Below the pieces are notes generated by a model. It was given only the letters and a program-made list of their open reading frames with translations, ran no database searches and was not told the DNA's origin. Both the position numbers and the translations under genes were made by a program. Positions 17,026 through 26,135 of a stretch of DNA of 64,000 nucleotides are shown here, piece after piece. This stretch comes from an uncultured Pelagibacteraceae bacterium (GTDB lineage: Bacteria > Pseudomonadota > Alphaproteobacteria > Pelagibacterales > Pelagibacteraceae): assembly GCA_902570505.1 (NCBI GenBank), contig CACFYR010000001.1, positions 62,001 through 126,000 on the forward strand, read 5' to 3'. Positions within the stretch are counted from its first letter, which is position 1; every line of letters starts with the position of its first letter.

Positions 17026-18584
17026 TGGCCAAAATCAAGACAGCACTCATTTCGGTCTATGATAAAGACAAACTTAAATCAATACTAAGAGTTTTTCAGG
17101 AATATAAAATTAAAATTATAAGTTCTGGTGGTACCTATAAAAAAATAAAAGAATTAGGTTATCAATGCATTGATCTTTCAGAATTCACAAATTACCCAGA
17201 ACTTTTGGATGGAAGGGTAAAGACGTTACATCCAAAAATACACGCAGGAATCTTAAGTAAAGGAAATAACATTAAACACAATAGAGAAATGGTAAAATTA
17301 GGTTTTCAAAAAATAGATTTAGTCATAGTAAATTTTTATCCATTTGAGCAAATAATTAAGAGAACGAATAATTTTAAGAAAATCATCGAGAATATTGATA
17401 TTGGTGGCCCTACGCTTGTCCGGGCATCTGCTAAGAATCATGAGAGAGTTACTGTTATTAATTCTAAGAATGATTACGAGGATCTTGTATCAGAATTAAA
17501 AAAAAATAACGGTTCTACGTCGCTTAAATTTAGGAGAGATATGGCTGAAAAAGCATTCTTAAACACTGCGTTTTACGACTCTGCAATTTCAAATTATTTT
17601 ACAAAATTATCGAAAAATTATTTTCCTGAAAAAAAAATAATAAGCGGAGAAAAAATAGACGATTTAAGATATGGTGAAAATCCCCATCAAAGAGCTGCTA
17701 TCTATTCATACTCAGGTAATATTTTGGACATAGCACAATTATCAGGAAAAAAACTTAGTTTTAATAACTTCAATGATATGTACTCAGCATTATCTATTTC
17801 AAACTTACTTCCAAAAAATACAGGAACTGTAATAGTTAAACATTCAAATCCATGCGGAGTTTCAGCTGTCAAGAATAAACTAGAAAGTTTTAATCGTGCC
17901 TTTAAGTGTGACCCCGTAAGTGCATTCGGGGGTATAGTCTCATGTAATTTCAAAATAAATGAAAAAATTGCCACTCAAATTAATAAGACTTTTTTTGAGA
18001 TTATAATAGCTAGGGGATTTGATAGTAAAGCTATGAAAATTTTAAAAAGAAAAAAAAACTTAAGATTAATAGACTCTAGAAATTTTAAAGCAAACGGGGT
18101 TTTAGATGTTAAATCAAATTTTAATAATTTTTTGTTACAAACTATTGATTTAAATCCATCGTTAAGTAAAGATTATAAAGTTGTATCTAAAATCAAACCA
18201 AGTAAAGACACTTTAAGAAACCTGATTTTTGCGTTTAATGTATGTAGGTTTGTAAAATCAAACGCGATAGTTCTATCTAAAAATTTTTCTACAGTTGGAA
18301 TAGGCTCAGGTCAGCCAAGCAGAATTGACAGTTGCGAGTTATCAATAGATAAAATGAAAAAAATTGAAAATATAGAAAAATTTTCGAAGACAAGACATTC
18401 AGAATTATGTGCAGCTTCAGATGCTTTTTTCCCTTTTGTTGATAATTTGGAAAAGCTTTCTCTAGCAGGTGTAACCGCAATAATTCAACCCTCTGGCTCA
18501 ATTAGAGATAAGGAAATTATAAAATTTGCAAATAAATTGGGTTTAGTATTAGTTTTTTCAAAAAAGAGATATTTTAAACACTAA
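17025..18584 (+). CDS. purH: Bifunctional AICAR formyltransferase / IMP cyclohydrolase
   Basis: Last two steps of purine synthesis. Starting at the ATG at 17025 gives MAKIKTALISVYDKDKL, the family N-terminus; an earlier in-frame codon at 17004 would add seven residues inside the previous gene. Then come SSGGTYKKIKELG, LDGRVKTLHPKIHAG (about 63-77), FYPFEQ, NIDIGGPTLVRASAKNH (about 121-137) for the cyclohydrolase, and LRYGENPHQRAA, KHSNPCGVS, SAFGGIVS for the transformylase. 519 aa, normal length. It converges with phhB, sharing a CTAA at the stops. Confidence 0.96.
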   Translation: MAKIKTALISVYDKDKLKSILRVFQEYKIKIISSGGTYKKIKELGYQCIDLSEFTNYPELLDGRVKTLHPKIHAGILSKGNNIKHNREMVKLGFQKIDLVIVNFYPFEQIIKRTNNFKKIIENIDIGGPTLVRASAKNHERVTVINSKNDYEDLVSELKKNNGSTSLKFRRDMAEKAFLNTAFYDSAISNYFTKLSKNYFPEKKIISGEKIDDLRYGENPHQRAAIYSYSGNILDIAQLSGKKLSFNNFNDMYSALSISNLLPKNTGTVIVKHSNPCGVSAVKNKLESFNRAFKCDPVSAFGGIVSCNFKINEKIATQINKTFFEIIIARGFDSKAMKILKRKKNLRLIDSRNFKANGVLDVKSNFNNFLLQTIDLNPSLSKDYKVVSKIKPSKDTLRNLIFAFNVCRFVKSNAIVLSKNFSTVGIGSGQPSRIDSCELSIDKMKKIENIEKFSKTRHSELCAASDAFFPFVDNLEKLSLAGVTAIIQPSGSIRDKEIIKFANKLGLVLVFSKKRYFKH

Positions 18585-18919
18585 GATAATTTGTCAATTT
18601 TTGCAGCTAAGACAAAATCACTTTCATGTAATCCATTAATTGCATGTGTGAATATCTTAATTTTCGCATAGCCCCATCCAAACCAAATATCTGGATGATG
18701 ACCCTCTGTTTCTGCGATATCACCAACTTTATTTATAAATTGAATGCTTTTTAGAAAATCATCAAATTTAAATTCTTTTATCAAATAATAAGTTTTTTGG
18801 TCATCTGACTTTACATCCCAGCCATCAACTTTTTTAAGATACTTATGTATCTCCTCAATATTAAAACTGGGAATACCTCCCTCACAGGGAATACATTTTT
18901 TATTAGCTAAATCTTCCAT
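18581..18919 (-). CDS. phhB: Pterin-4a-carbinolamine dehydratase
   Basis: 112 aa. The motif ETEGHHPDIWFGWGYAKIKI (about 71-90), with the catalytic paired His, defines the PCD/DCoH family. The N-terminal CIPCEGGIPSF and W in DGWDV are typical. It dehydrates 4a-hydroxytetrahydrobiopterin made by aromatic amino acid hydroxylases; other roles in pterin or folate metabolism are possible because no hydroxylase gene is seen nearby. It converges with purH by a four-base overlap. Confidence 0.92.
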   Translation of the reverse strand: MEDLANKKCIPCEGGIPSFNIEEIHKYLKKVDGWDVKSDDQKTYYLIKEFKFDDFLKSIQFINKVGDIAETEGHHPDIWFGWGYAKIKIFTHAINGLHESDFVLAAKIDKLS

Positions 18920-18961
18920 TTAAATATCATACTATATATTTATATAATGTAAATTTTATAC

Positions 18962-19036
18962 TGGAGCGGGCAATGGGACTTGAACCCACGACCTTCTCGT
19001 TGGCAACGAGACGCTCTACCACTGAGCTATGCCCGC
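18962..19036 (-). tRNA. tRNA-Gly (anticodon GCC)
   Basis: On the minus strand the gene begins GCGGGCATAGCTCAGTGGTA and ends GGGTTCAAGTCCCATTGCCC plus GCTCCA, with CCA encoded. The acceptor stem GCGGGC pairs with GCCCGC. The D-loop contains AGTGGTAGA, the T-loop is TTCAAGT, and the anticodon loop TTGCCAA gives GCC at 19002-19004. All four stems fold without mismatches that I can see. It is preceded by a near-consensus promoter. Confidence 0.97.
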
Positions 19037-19046
19037 ATTTATGATA

Positions 19047-19075
19047 ATTATAATTAGCTGATATTGTAAATGCAA
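19047..19075 (-). promoter_or_regulatory. Sigma-70-type promoter of tRNA-Gly
   Basis: Minus strand: -35 TTGCAT (19070-19075), 17-base spacer, -10 TATAAT (19047-19052, perfect). Transcription would start near 19040, only about four bases before the tRNA 5' end. Confidence 0.7.
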
Positions 19076-19089
19076 GTTATATTAATGTA

Positions 19090-19920
19090 ATGATTATTTG
19101 GATCGCATCTTACCCAAAAAGTGGAAACACATGGGTAAGGTCTTTGTTAAGTGCATATTTTTTTACTGAGGATGGAGAATTTAATTTTACTCTTCTGGAA
19201 AATATAAAAAAATTTCCCAGCGAGGACTTTATTAGTGAAAAATTACAAGATCCCTTAGAGGTCTCTAAATATTGGAGACCTGTTCAAGAAAAAATATTTA
19301 ACAGTAAAAGAATAAAATTTTTAAAAACCCACAATTGTCTAATGCAATTAAATAATAATAAATTTACGACAACTAAACACACTTTAGGTGTAATTTATAT
19401 TATTAGAGACCCAAGAAACATACTTACTTCATTTAAAAATCATATGGATCTCACCTATGAAGATGCGTTAAAGGTGATGTGTAAGGAGGATACTGTAATT
19501 TTTGACGAATTGACCAAAAACTATAACGCCTCACAATTTGTAGGCTCTTGGTCTAAAAATTATAAAACCTGGCTTCAAAATAATCCTTTTAAAAAACATT
19601 TAATTAAATATGAAGATTTAGAAAAGGATTCTTTTAGTACTTTTAAGGAGTTAATTACTTTTATAAATAATATTACTGGATCAAAAGACGAAGTGAACGA
19701 AGAAAAACTGAAAAATTCAATTAAATCAACCAGTTTTGAAAGTTTAGAAAATAAAGAGAAAATTGGAGAATTTAAAGAAAATGTTTTTTCGAGATCAAAT
19801 AAAAAAGTAAAATTTTTTTATCTTGGATCAAAAAATAAGTGGCAAAACCTTCTACCTGAAAGAATAAAAAAAGAAGCAAATAATTTATTTGAAAATGATT
19901 TAAAATTTTTTAATTATTAG
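19090..19920 (+). CDS. PAPS-dependent sulfotransferase family protein
   Basis: 276 aa. YPKSGNTWVRSLL (residues 8-20) is the 5'-phosphosulfate-binding loop, IIRDPRNILTSFKNH (around 104-118) the 3'-phosphate motif, and GSKNKWQNLL near the C-terminus the usual GxxxxW element. It would transfer sulfate from PAPS to a hydroxyl of an unknown acceptor. No membrane anchor is seen. It is divergent from tRNA-Gly and followed 14 bases later by the Lon-domain gene. Two further sulfotransferases, of TPR type, lie at 43400-46509. Confidence 0.85.
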   Translation: MIIWIASYPKSGNTWVRSLLSAYFFTEDGEFNFTLLENIKKFPSEDFISEKLQDPLEVSKYWRPVQEKIFNSKRIKFLKTHNCLMQLNNNKFTTTKHTLGVIYIIRDPRNILTSFKNHMDLTYEDALKVMCKEDTVIFDELTKNYNASQFVGSWSKNYKTWLQNNPFKKHLIKYEDLEKDSFSTFKELITFINNITGSKDEVNEEKLKNSIKSTSFESLENKEKIGEFKENVFSRSNKKVKFFYLGSKNKWQNLLPERIKKEANNLFENDLKFFNY

Positions 19921-19934
19921 TATATAATATTTTT

Positions 19935-20576
19935 ATGGAAGAAAAAAAATTACCAGAAATAATTCCAGTTTTTCCACTATCCAATTTTATAATATTTCCA
20001 AACACAAATGTTCCACTTAACATTTTTGAACCGAGATATATTCAGATGGTAGATGATGCAATGAGAAATAATAAAATCATCGGCATGGTTCAACCAAAAA
20101 AAAGTGGTAATCCTGATAAACCCGATTTATTTGAAGTGGGATGCACAGGAAAAATCACGAGTTATAACGAAACAGATGATGGTAGGTATCTTATTGTTTT
20201 AAATGGTATTTCAAGATTTAGAATACTGAACGAAGTAATTGATAAAAAACTTTATAGAAGTGTAAAGGTTGACTACCAAGAATTTCAAAATGATTTAAAT
20301 TTAAATAAAGAAGACATAAAATTTTCGGATTTAGAGCTGATTTTCGTAAATTTAAAAAAATTATTTCAAAGACAAGGATATAGTATTAATTGGAAAGATT
20401 TAGAAAAACAAAGTTTAGACCAGACAATAAATACTCTTTCAATGGCTTCTCCATTTTCCTTAGAAGAAAAACAGATTCTTTTAGAAAGTAATGATATTAA
20501 TAGTAGAAGAAAGAAGTTAGAGGAAATTTTAAAAACATATATTCTAGATAATTTTAGCAATACAACTGTACAATAA
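19935..20576 (+). CDS. Lon N-terminal (LON substrate-binding) domain protein
   Basis: 213 aa. PVFPLSNFIIFPNTNVPLNIFEPRYIQMVDDAM (about 11-43) is the start of the LON domain, followed by GCTGKITSYNETDDGRYLIVLNGISRFRI. There is no ATPase or protease part, so it is the stand-alone form found in many proteobacteria, whose biochemical role is not settled. It ends one base before the convergent UbiH-like gene. Confidence 0.88.
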   Translation: MEEKKLPEIIPVFPLSNFIIFPNTNVPLNIFEPRYIQMVDDAMRNNKIIGMVQPKKSGNPDKPDLFEVGCTGKITSYNETDDGRYLIVLNGISRFRILNEVIDKKLYRSVKVDYQEFQNDLNLNKEDIKFSDLELIFVNLKKLFQRQGYSINWKDLEKQSLDQTINTLSMASPFSLEEKQILLESNDINSRRKKLEEILKTYILDNFSNTTVQ

Positions 20577-20577
20577 T

Positions 20578-21663
20578 CTAAATACCTTTGTCCGCTATAA
20601 TTGAGCCATATTTAGTTAATAGTTTTGAATTATTTAATAGTTTAAATAATTTTTTAGAAAAAATTTTTGGACTTCTACTTTCTAATTGAAAAAATTCGTA
20701 AATAAAATCTATTGCACCAGCAAATACAGTATTATTTGATTTTCTTCTATTTTCAAATTCTTTAAGGACAGTTTTGTCGATTAATAGTCCTAAACTAATT
20801 TTATTATCTATTTCATTCGATAGATATTTTATATCTCTAATATTCATGTTAAATCCCTGTCCTGCTAAAGGATGTATTTGATGTAGCTTGTCTCCAAAAG
20901 CTAATATATTTTTTGAATAGTATGACTTAAGTAATGAAAACTTTAGGTTGAAACTTTGAATATTTGAAAATTTTAATGTTTTATAAAACTTGTTATATTT
21001 AATAATTAATTTTTCTATATAGCTTCTATCTAGATCTTTAATTGACACCTTATGTGATATTACAATAGAGGTACTATCATTTGATATAGGCAAGAAAGCA
21101 ATAGGTCCCATTTTAGTAAAAACTTGTCTAGCAACTTTATTTTCAATTTTATCATGATACATTATGGTTACATATGCTTTACTAAAATAATCCTTTTTAA
21201 TTTTTTTATAAAAATTTTTTGTAGAAAATTTATTTTGTAAGTTAGTATCAATAATCAAATCATATTTTTTTGAAAGATTATTTAAATCTAAAGTTTTTAA
21301 TTTTTTTTTAATTTTATTTAAATTTTTAAAATTTTTAATATCTTTAAGTATATGATTATATATTTCATGATATTTAAACATATACATTTGATTCATATTT
21401 TTTGAACTAAAATTTAGCAAGGCATTATCCAAATCATTGTGATTAAAAACTTTAATTTCCTTAATTGAAAATGATCTATTTTTTATTTTTGGAAATAAAT
21501 CTTTTAGAAATTTGAAATTATCATTGGTTATGCCAATTGTACGCGCTGATGGGGATTCTTTGTGATGATGTTCATATATAATATCTACAAATATTTTTTT
21601 TTTTGCGAGGTTTTTTGCTAAAACTAGTGAGGTTAGACCGTTTCCAATGATACAAATTTTCAT
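20578..21663 (-). CDS. UbiH/COQ6-family FAD-dependent hydroxylase
   Basis: 361 aa from the ATG at 21663, which puts the FAD-binding strand at the very start (MKICIIGNGLTSLVLAKNLA); an upstream in-frame start would add seven residues. The second FAD motif is FGDKLHQIHPLAGQGFNMNIRD (about 263-284), characteristic of the ubiquinone-ring hydroxylases UbiH, UbiF, UbiL and COQ6. Overall divergence prevents choosing which ring position is hydroxylated. It is divergent from ftsK with 31 bases between starts. Confidence 0.8.
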   Translation of the reverse strand: MKICIIGNGLTSLVLAKNLAKKKIFVDIIYEHHHKESPSARTIGITNDNFKFLKDLFPKIKNRSFSIKEIKVFNHNDLDNALLNFSSKNMNQMYMFKYHEIYNHILKDIKNFKNLNKIKKKLKTLDLNNLSKKYDLIIDTNLQNKFSTKNFYKKIKKDYFSKAYVTIMYHDKIENKVARQVFTKMGPIAFLPISNDSTSIVISHKVSIKDLDRSYIEKLIIKYNKFYKTLKFSNIQSFNLKFSLLKSYYSKNILAFGDKLHQIHPLAGQGFNMNIRDIKYLSNEIDNKISLGLLIDKTVLKEFENRRKSNNTVFAGAIDFIYEFFQLESRSPKIFSKKLFKLLNNSKLLTKYGSIIADKGI

Positions 21664-21694
21664 AAATATTATTAATTTTATCAATTTTAATTAG

Positions 21695-23809
21695 ATGATA
21701 CAAAGTGACAAATCAGAATCAATTATGGAAATTAAAAATTATTTAAATAAATCCTTAGATTTTGTAATCAGAAGATTATTTGAACTATTTGGCATGCTTT
21801 TAATAGTTTTGTCCTTGTGTTTATTGATTTCACTAGTTTCATATTCTCCTGAGGATCCTAATCTAATATTTAAAGATATTTCAAATGTTAATAATTTAAT
21901 GGGTAAAAATGGAAGTATAATTTCGGATTTTTTATTTCAGTCCTTTGGATTAATGTCATTTTTATTTTCGCTAACAATTTTATTTAACGGATTTTTTGCT
22001 TTTAAAAATAAAAACATTAGTTTTGTATTGGAAAGTCTCTTTTATACAATTTTATATCTGATTTTAGGTTCATTATTTTTAAGTTTTTATTATGAAAATT
22101 CGTTTTGGTTAATTATAAATGGAAACGGTGGCTTTGTTGGAAAATATTTAACTAATACATTTTTAGCAAGTATTATCACGATCAATACAGAAATCGTATA
22201 TTATGTTTTAATAATTTTGGTTTCATTACTCTTTTTTCTATCAACTAAAATAAAATTACAAAATATTATTTCGATTTTTAAATTAGTAAGTAAAAATAAA
22301 ATTTTTATTAAAGATAGAAGTAAAGATAAAATTGACATAATACGAGAGGAAGAAAATATTGATAATGTGGTAGAAAATAGAATACAGGTAGATTTGCCGT
22401 TTAATAAAAAAATAGATAAAAATAAAAGTAGCAACTATATTTTACCAAAAATAAATATCTTAAACAAAGCAGCACATGGTGAAAAAAAAAATTTTACAGA
22501 TAATAAAATAGATGCAGAATTCTTAGAAAAAATATTGCTTGATTTTGGTGTCCAAGGAAAAATAAAAAAGATAAATCACGGACCTGTAGTGACCTTAAAT
22601 GAATTTGAACCAGCAGCTGGTGTAAAAGTTTCTAAAATAATAAATCTTTCTGAAGATATAGCTAGAAATACCAGTTCAGAATCCGCTAGAATTTCTACTA
22701 TTCCAGGGAGTAATACTGTTGGTATAGAACTTCCCAATGAGATAAGAGAAAATGTTTATCTCAGTGAAATAATCTCCAATACAAATTTTTCTAGAAAGGA
22801 TAATAAATTGCCAATTTCACTTGGTAAAAGTATATCTGGCGTACCGATTGTAGGAGATTTAAGCACGATGCCTCATCTTTTAATTGCTGGAACAACTGGT
22901 TCTGGAAAATCAGTATGCATAAACACTATAATTTTATCTTTAATTTTTAAACACAATCCAGATAGATGTAAATTTATTTTGATTGATCCCAAAATGTTAG
23001 AACTCTCAACATACGAAGGAATACCACATTTATTATGTCCTGTTATTACAGAACCTAAAAAAGCGACATCAGTTTTAGGATGGGTAGTTAAAGAAATGGA
23101 AAATAGATATAAATTAATGACTAAAGAGGGAGTTCGTAACATTGATGGGTACAATTCTAAACATAAGTTACCTATGCCTTATATAGTAGTAATAGTTGAT
23201 GAAATGTCTGATTTAATGCATGTAGCTGGTAAAGAAATAGAGAGTTATATTCAAAAATTATCCCAAATGGCCAGGGCTTCAGGAATTCATATTATAATGG
23301 CTACACAGCGCCCAAGTGTAGATGTAATTACTGGTACTATTAAAGCAAACTTTCCTACAAGAATTTCATTTCAAGTAAGCTCAAAGATTGACAGTAGAAC
23401 CATACTTGGAGAGCAAGGTGCTGAACAGCTTTTAGGAAAAGGAGATATGTTGTACATGTCTTCTGCAAATCGTATAGTGAGAATTCATGCCCCTTTTGTT
23501 TCTGACCAAGAAATAGATAAGGTTAATAATTTTATAAGATCTCAAGCTGAGCCCGATTATATAGAAGAAATTTTAAATTTATCTGAGCACCAAAATGCCT
23601 CAGAAAAGGATAATGAAAGTGAGGATAGAGATGAGCTTTATGAAAGTGCTCTAAAAATGATAAGAATTGAGGGGAAAGCTTCTACATCTTTTTTACAAAG
23701 AAAATTACAAATTGGATATAACAGAGCTGCAAGAATTATAGATATGATGGAAGAAAATGGAGAAGTAAGTAAAGCTAACCATGTTGGAAAAAGAGAAGTT
23801 TTAAAATGA
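21695..23809 (+). CDS. ftsK: DNA translocase FtsK
   Basis: 704 aa. The N-terminal 170 residues contain about four transmembrane helices (for example LFGMLLIVLSLCLLISLVSY), then a short charged linker. The motor has Walker A AGTTGSGKSVCINT near residue 400, FILIDPKMLELSTYEGIPHLL, Walker B IVVIVDEMSDLM and MATQRPSVDVITGTIK. The C-terminal gamma winged helix (about 640-704) has SFLQRKLQIGYNRAARIIDMMEE, which reads KOPS-type sequences. It segregates the terminus at division. The linker is short, typical of streamlined genomes. An ATG at 21725 is an alternative start. It overlaps lolA by four bases. Confidence 0.95.
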   Translation: MIQSDKSESIMEIKNYLNKSLDFVIRRLFELFGMLLIVLSLCLLISLVSYSPEDPNLIFKDISNVNNLMGKNGSIISDFLFQSFGLMSFLFSLTILFNGFFAFKNKNISFVLESLFYTILYLILGSLFLSFYYENSFWLIINGNGGFVGKYLTNTFLASIITINTEIVYYVLIILVSLLFFLSTKIKLQNIISIFKLVSKNKIFIKDRSKDKIDIIREEENIDNVVENRIQVDLPFNKKIDKNKSSNYILPKINILNKAAHGEKKNFTDNKIDAEFLEKILLDFGVQGKIKKINHGPVVTLNEFEPAAGVKVSKIINLSEDIARNTSSESARISTIPGSNTVGIELPNEIRENVYLSEIISNTNFSRKDNKLPISLGKSISGVPIVGDLSTMPHLLIAGTTGSGKSVCINTIILSLIFKHNPDRCKFILIDPKMLELSTYEGIPHLLCPVITEPKKATSVLGWVVKEMENRYKLMTKEGVRNIDGYNSKHKLPMPYIVVIVDEMSDLMHVAGKEIESYIQKLSQMARASGIHIIMATQRPSVDVITGTIKANFPTRISFQVSSKIDSRTILGEQGAEQLLGKGDMLYMSSANRIVRIHAPFVSDQEIDKVNNFIRSQAEPDYIEEILNLSEHQNASEKDNESEDRDELYESALKMIRIEGKASTSFLQRKLQIGYNRAARIIDMMEENGEVSKANHVGKREVLK

Positions 23810-24357
23810 AAATTTTTTTTTATATATTAATTATTACATTTTTATTTTCAGATTCATATGCCTCTTCAGAAAAAGAGCTTTATAAAAAAATATCAGAAGT
23901 TAAAACCCTAGGATTTAAATTTAATCAAACTTTAAATGGTAAGGATGAAAAAGGAAAATGTATAATTAATTATCCAGGCAAAATTTATTGTAAGTATGAA
24001 ACCCGTTTTAATAAAATTGTAGTTTCAAATGGTAAATCCTTGGTTATTAGGAGTGATAAAAATAATCAATATTTTAGATATAATTTAGAAAGTACACCTC
24101 TATCAATCCTTCTAAATAAAGAACTAATTCTAAATCAAATTATTAATTTAAAATTAAAAGATGTTAATGATAAATATTATATGTTGTCCTTGAATGAAAA
24201 AGGACAAGAAATTAATATATTTTTTGGTAAAGAAAATTTAAATTTAATTGGTTGGCAAACAGAAGATATTTATCAAAATTTGACTGTAACTTATATTTAC
24301 GACATTGAAATAAATAAAAAAATAGACAACAAAATTTTTAATTTACCAAAATTATAA
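23806..24357 (+). CDS. lolA: LolA-type outer-membrane lipoprotein carrier
   Basis: 183 aa with a signal peptide (hydrophobic 3-15, probable cut after SYA near residue 19). Typical features are FNQTLNGKDEKGKCIINYPGKIYCKYE (about 38-64) and NIFFGKENLNLIGWQTED, the carrier beta-sheet. It ferries lipoproteins across the periplasm. It overlaps ftsK through ATGA; the ftsK-lolA pairing is standard in proteobacteria. Sequence conservation in the family is low, so the call depends partly on the neighbour. Confidence 0.85.
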   Translation: MKIFFYILIITFLFSDSYASSEKELYKKISEVKTLGFKFNQTLNGKDEKGKCIINYPGKIYCKYETRFNKIVVSNGKSLVIRSDKNNQYFRYNLESTPLSILLNKELILNQIINLKLKDVNDKYYMLSLNEKGQEINIFFGKENLNLIGWQTEDIYQNLTVTYIYDIEINKKIDNKIFNLPKL

Positions 24358-24358
24358 A

Positions 24359-24865
24359 TTAAGCAGATATATTTATTTTCTCTTCTTTGAAAATTTTCAT
24401 ACCTCGAGCTAAATAATTTTTAAGAGCATTCTTATGATCTAGAGTACATGTATGTACCCAAACTCTATTTATCTCTTTTTTAAAAGATATTTTAATAGCG
24501 TTTGAAAGCAAATATCCACCATAATTTTTTTCTCTATAATCTTTTAGAACTCCAAAATAAGCTATCTCAACATCGTTAGTTTCGGGGTGGAAAATTTTTT
24601 CAAAGTATCCTGCAACTTCATTTTTTACCTCTAAGATGTATGTTTCAACATCTTTATCATTTAAGTAATTTTGCCATGCTTGGTCACTCCAAGATAGCCT
24701 ATCTATCCATCGATGATCTTTGCCTATTTGTTTGTATAAAAATTTATTTAATTGAAAATCAGGTTTTTTAATGTGAACTATGTTACACTCTTCTCCAGAA
24801 TAATTAGTGTCCTTTAATTGTTTTATATTTTTAATTTCTAAGTATTGTCTTGATATTTCAATCAT
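24359..24865 (-). CDS. GNAT-family N-acetyltransferase
   Basis: 168 aa. VEIAYFGVLKDYREKNYGGYLLSNAI (about 103-128) is the acetyl-CoA-binding strand and the Q/RxxGxG/A-like loop, followed by VWVHTCTLDHKNALKNYLARGMKIFKEE, the standard C-terminal GNAT ending. The acceptor is unknown. It overlaps the upstream HIT gene by eight bases, so the two are probably co-transcribed. Confidence 0.85.
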   Translation of the reverse strand: MIEISRQYLEIKNIKQLKDTNYSGEECNIVHIKKPDFQLNKFLYKQIGKDHRWIDRLSWSDQAWQNYLNDKDVETYILEVKNEVAGYFEKIFHPETNDVEIAYFGVLKDYREKNYGGYLLSNAIKISFKKEINRVWVHTCTLDHKNALKNYLARGMKIFKEEKINISA

Positions 24866-25229
24866 TTTTTACCATTTTTCCGATTTTTTCGCCCCCAAAT
24901 ATATGAAAGTGTAAATGCGGGACCTCCTGTCCTCCATCGGAACCTATATTGGATAATGTTCTGTATCCATTTCCATTATTTATAGATATTCCAAGTTTTT
25001 TTGCAACTAAAGTTACTCCTCTAAAAAATCCTAAAATTTCTTTTTCTGAGGCATTTTCGTTAAAATCGTCTAAATTTGTATATTTTCCTTTTGGTATCAC
25101 TAGAGCATGTATTTTTTTTTGAGGATTAACATCATAAAAAGACAAAACATATTCATCTTCATAAATTTTATCGCAAGGGACTTCTCCTCTTAGAATTTTT
25201 GCAAAAATGTTATTATTATCGTAGCTCAT
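24858..25229 (-). CDS. HIT-family (HINT-type) nucleotide-binding protein
   Basis: 123 aa. VPHLHFHIFGG (about 104-114) is the histidine triad, and NIFAKILRGEVPCDKIYEDEYVLSFYDVNPQKKIHALVIPKG is the typical N-terminus. HINT proteins hydrolyse aminoacyl- and purine phosphoramidates. It lies 20 bases downstream of mtkB and overlaps the GNAT gene, so it may be read from the same long minus-strand transcript. Confidence 0.93.
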   Translation of the reverse strand: MSYDNNNIFAKILRGEVPCDKIYEDEYVLSFYDVNPQKKIHALVIPKGKYTNLDDFNENASEKEILGFFRGVTLVAKKLGISINNGNGYRTLSNIGSDGGQEVPHLHFHIFGGEKIGKMVKND

Positions 25230-25249
25230 AAATTAATTTATGAAAAAAT

Positions 25250-26134
25250 TTATTTAGATAAAACTTCTTTAACAGTTTCTCCCATTACTGAGGGATTTTT
25301 TGATATTGAAACACCAAATTCCCTTAATATTTCTACTTTTTCAACTGCACTCTCCCCGTACGCTGAAACGATAGCACCAGCGTGTCCCATAACTCTTCCT
25401 TTTGGAGCTGTAAGACCAGCAATATAGGCGATTACAGGTTTTTTCATATTATCTTTTGCAAATTGACCAGCTGCAACTTCTTGTGGTCCACCAATTTCAC
25501 CAATCATCAATATTGCATCTGTTTCATCATCTTCTTCAAATTTCCCTATAATATCTTTAAACGAACTTCCATTAATTGGATCACCGCCTATACCCACACT
25601 TGTTGATATACCAATATTTAAATCTTTAAGTTGTTGAGCTGCTTCATATCCTAATGTTCCTGACCTACTAATTATTCCAACACGTCCTTCTTTATAAATA
25701 TGTCCTGGCATAATTCCAAGCATTGATTTTCCAGGACTTATTATTCCAGCACAGTTAGGACCTACTAAACTCATCTTTTCAGATTTAGAATATCTTCTCA
25801 TATATCTTTTAATTCTAATCATGTCATGTGAAGGTATTCCGTCAACAATAGCAACACAGGTTCTAATACCAGCATCAGCTGCTTCCATAGCAGAGTCTGC
25901 TGCAAATGCAGGAGGAACAAATAATATGGATGCACTTGCCCCGGTATTTTCTACAGCTTCTTTGACTGTATTAAAAACTGGAAGATTAAGGTGTTTAGTC
26001 CCACCTTTACCAGGTGTAACACCTCCAACTACATTTGATCCATACTTAATCATTTCTTCAGCGTGGAAAGTTCCCATCTTTCCTGTAAAACCTTGAATAA
26101 TTATTTTAGTATCTTTATTTATTATAACAGCCAT
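25250..26134 (-). CDS. mtkB: Malate-CoA ligase (malate thiokinase) alpha-type subunit
   Basis: 294 aa, related to succinyl-CoA synthetase alpha (SucD). CoA-binding GFTGKMGTFHAEEMIKYGSNVVGGVTPGKGG (15-45) is followed by VGPNCAGIISPGKSMLGIMPGHIY (about 124-147), ISRSGTLGYE and GHAGAIVSAYG with the phosphorylated His near 251. As I recall, IMPGHIY matches malate-CoA ligase MtkB of methylotrophs more closely than SucD. Together with mtkA and mclA immediately upstream, this points to malate rather than succinate as substrate. Succinyl-CoA ligase cannot be excluded from sequence alone. One base separates it from mtkA. Confidence 0.8.
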   Translation of the reverse strand: MAVIINKDTKIIIQGFTGKMGTFHAEEMIKYGSNVVGGVTPGKGGTKHLNLPVFNTVKEAVENTGASASILFVPPAFAADSAMEAADAGIRTCVAIVDGIPSHDMIRIKRYMRRYSKSEKMSLVGPNCAGIISPGKSMLGIMPGHIYKEGRVGIISRSGTLGYEAAQQLKDLNIGISTSVGIGGDPINGSSFKDIIGKFEEDDETDAILMIGEIGGPQEVAAGQFAKDNMKKPVIAYIAGLTAPKGRVMGHAGAIVSAYGESAVEKVEILREFGVSISKNPSVMGETVKEVLSK

Positions 26135-26135
26135 C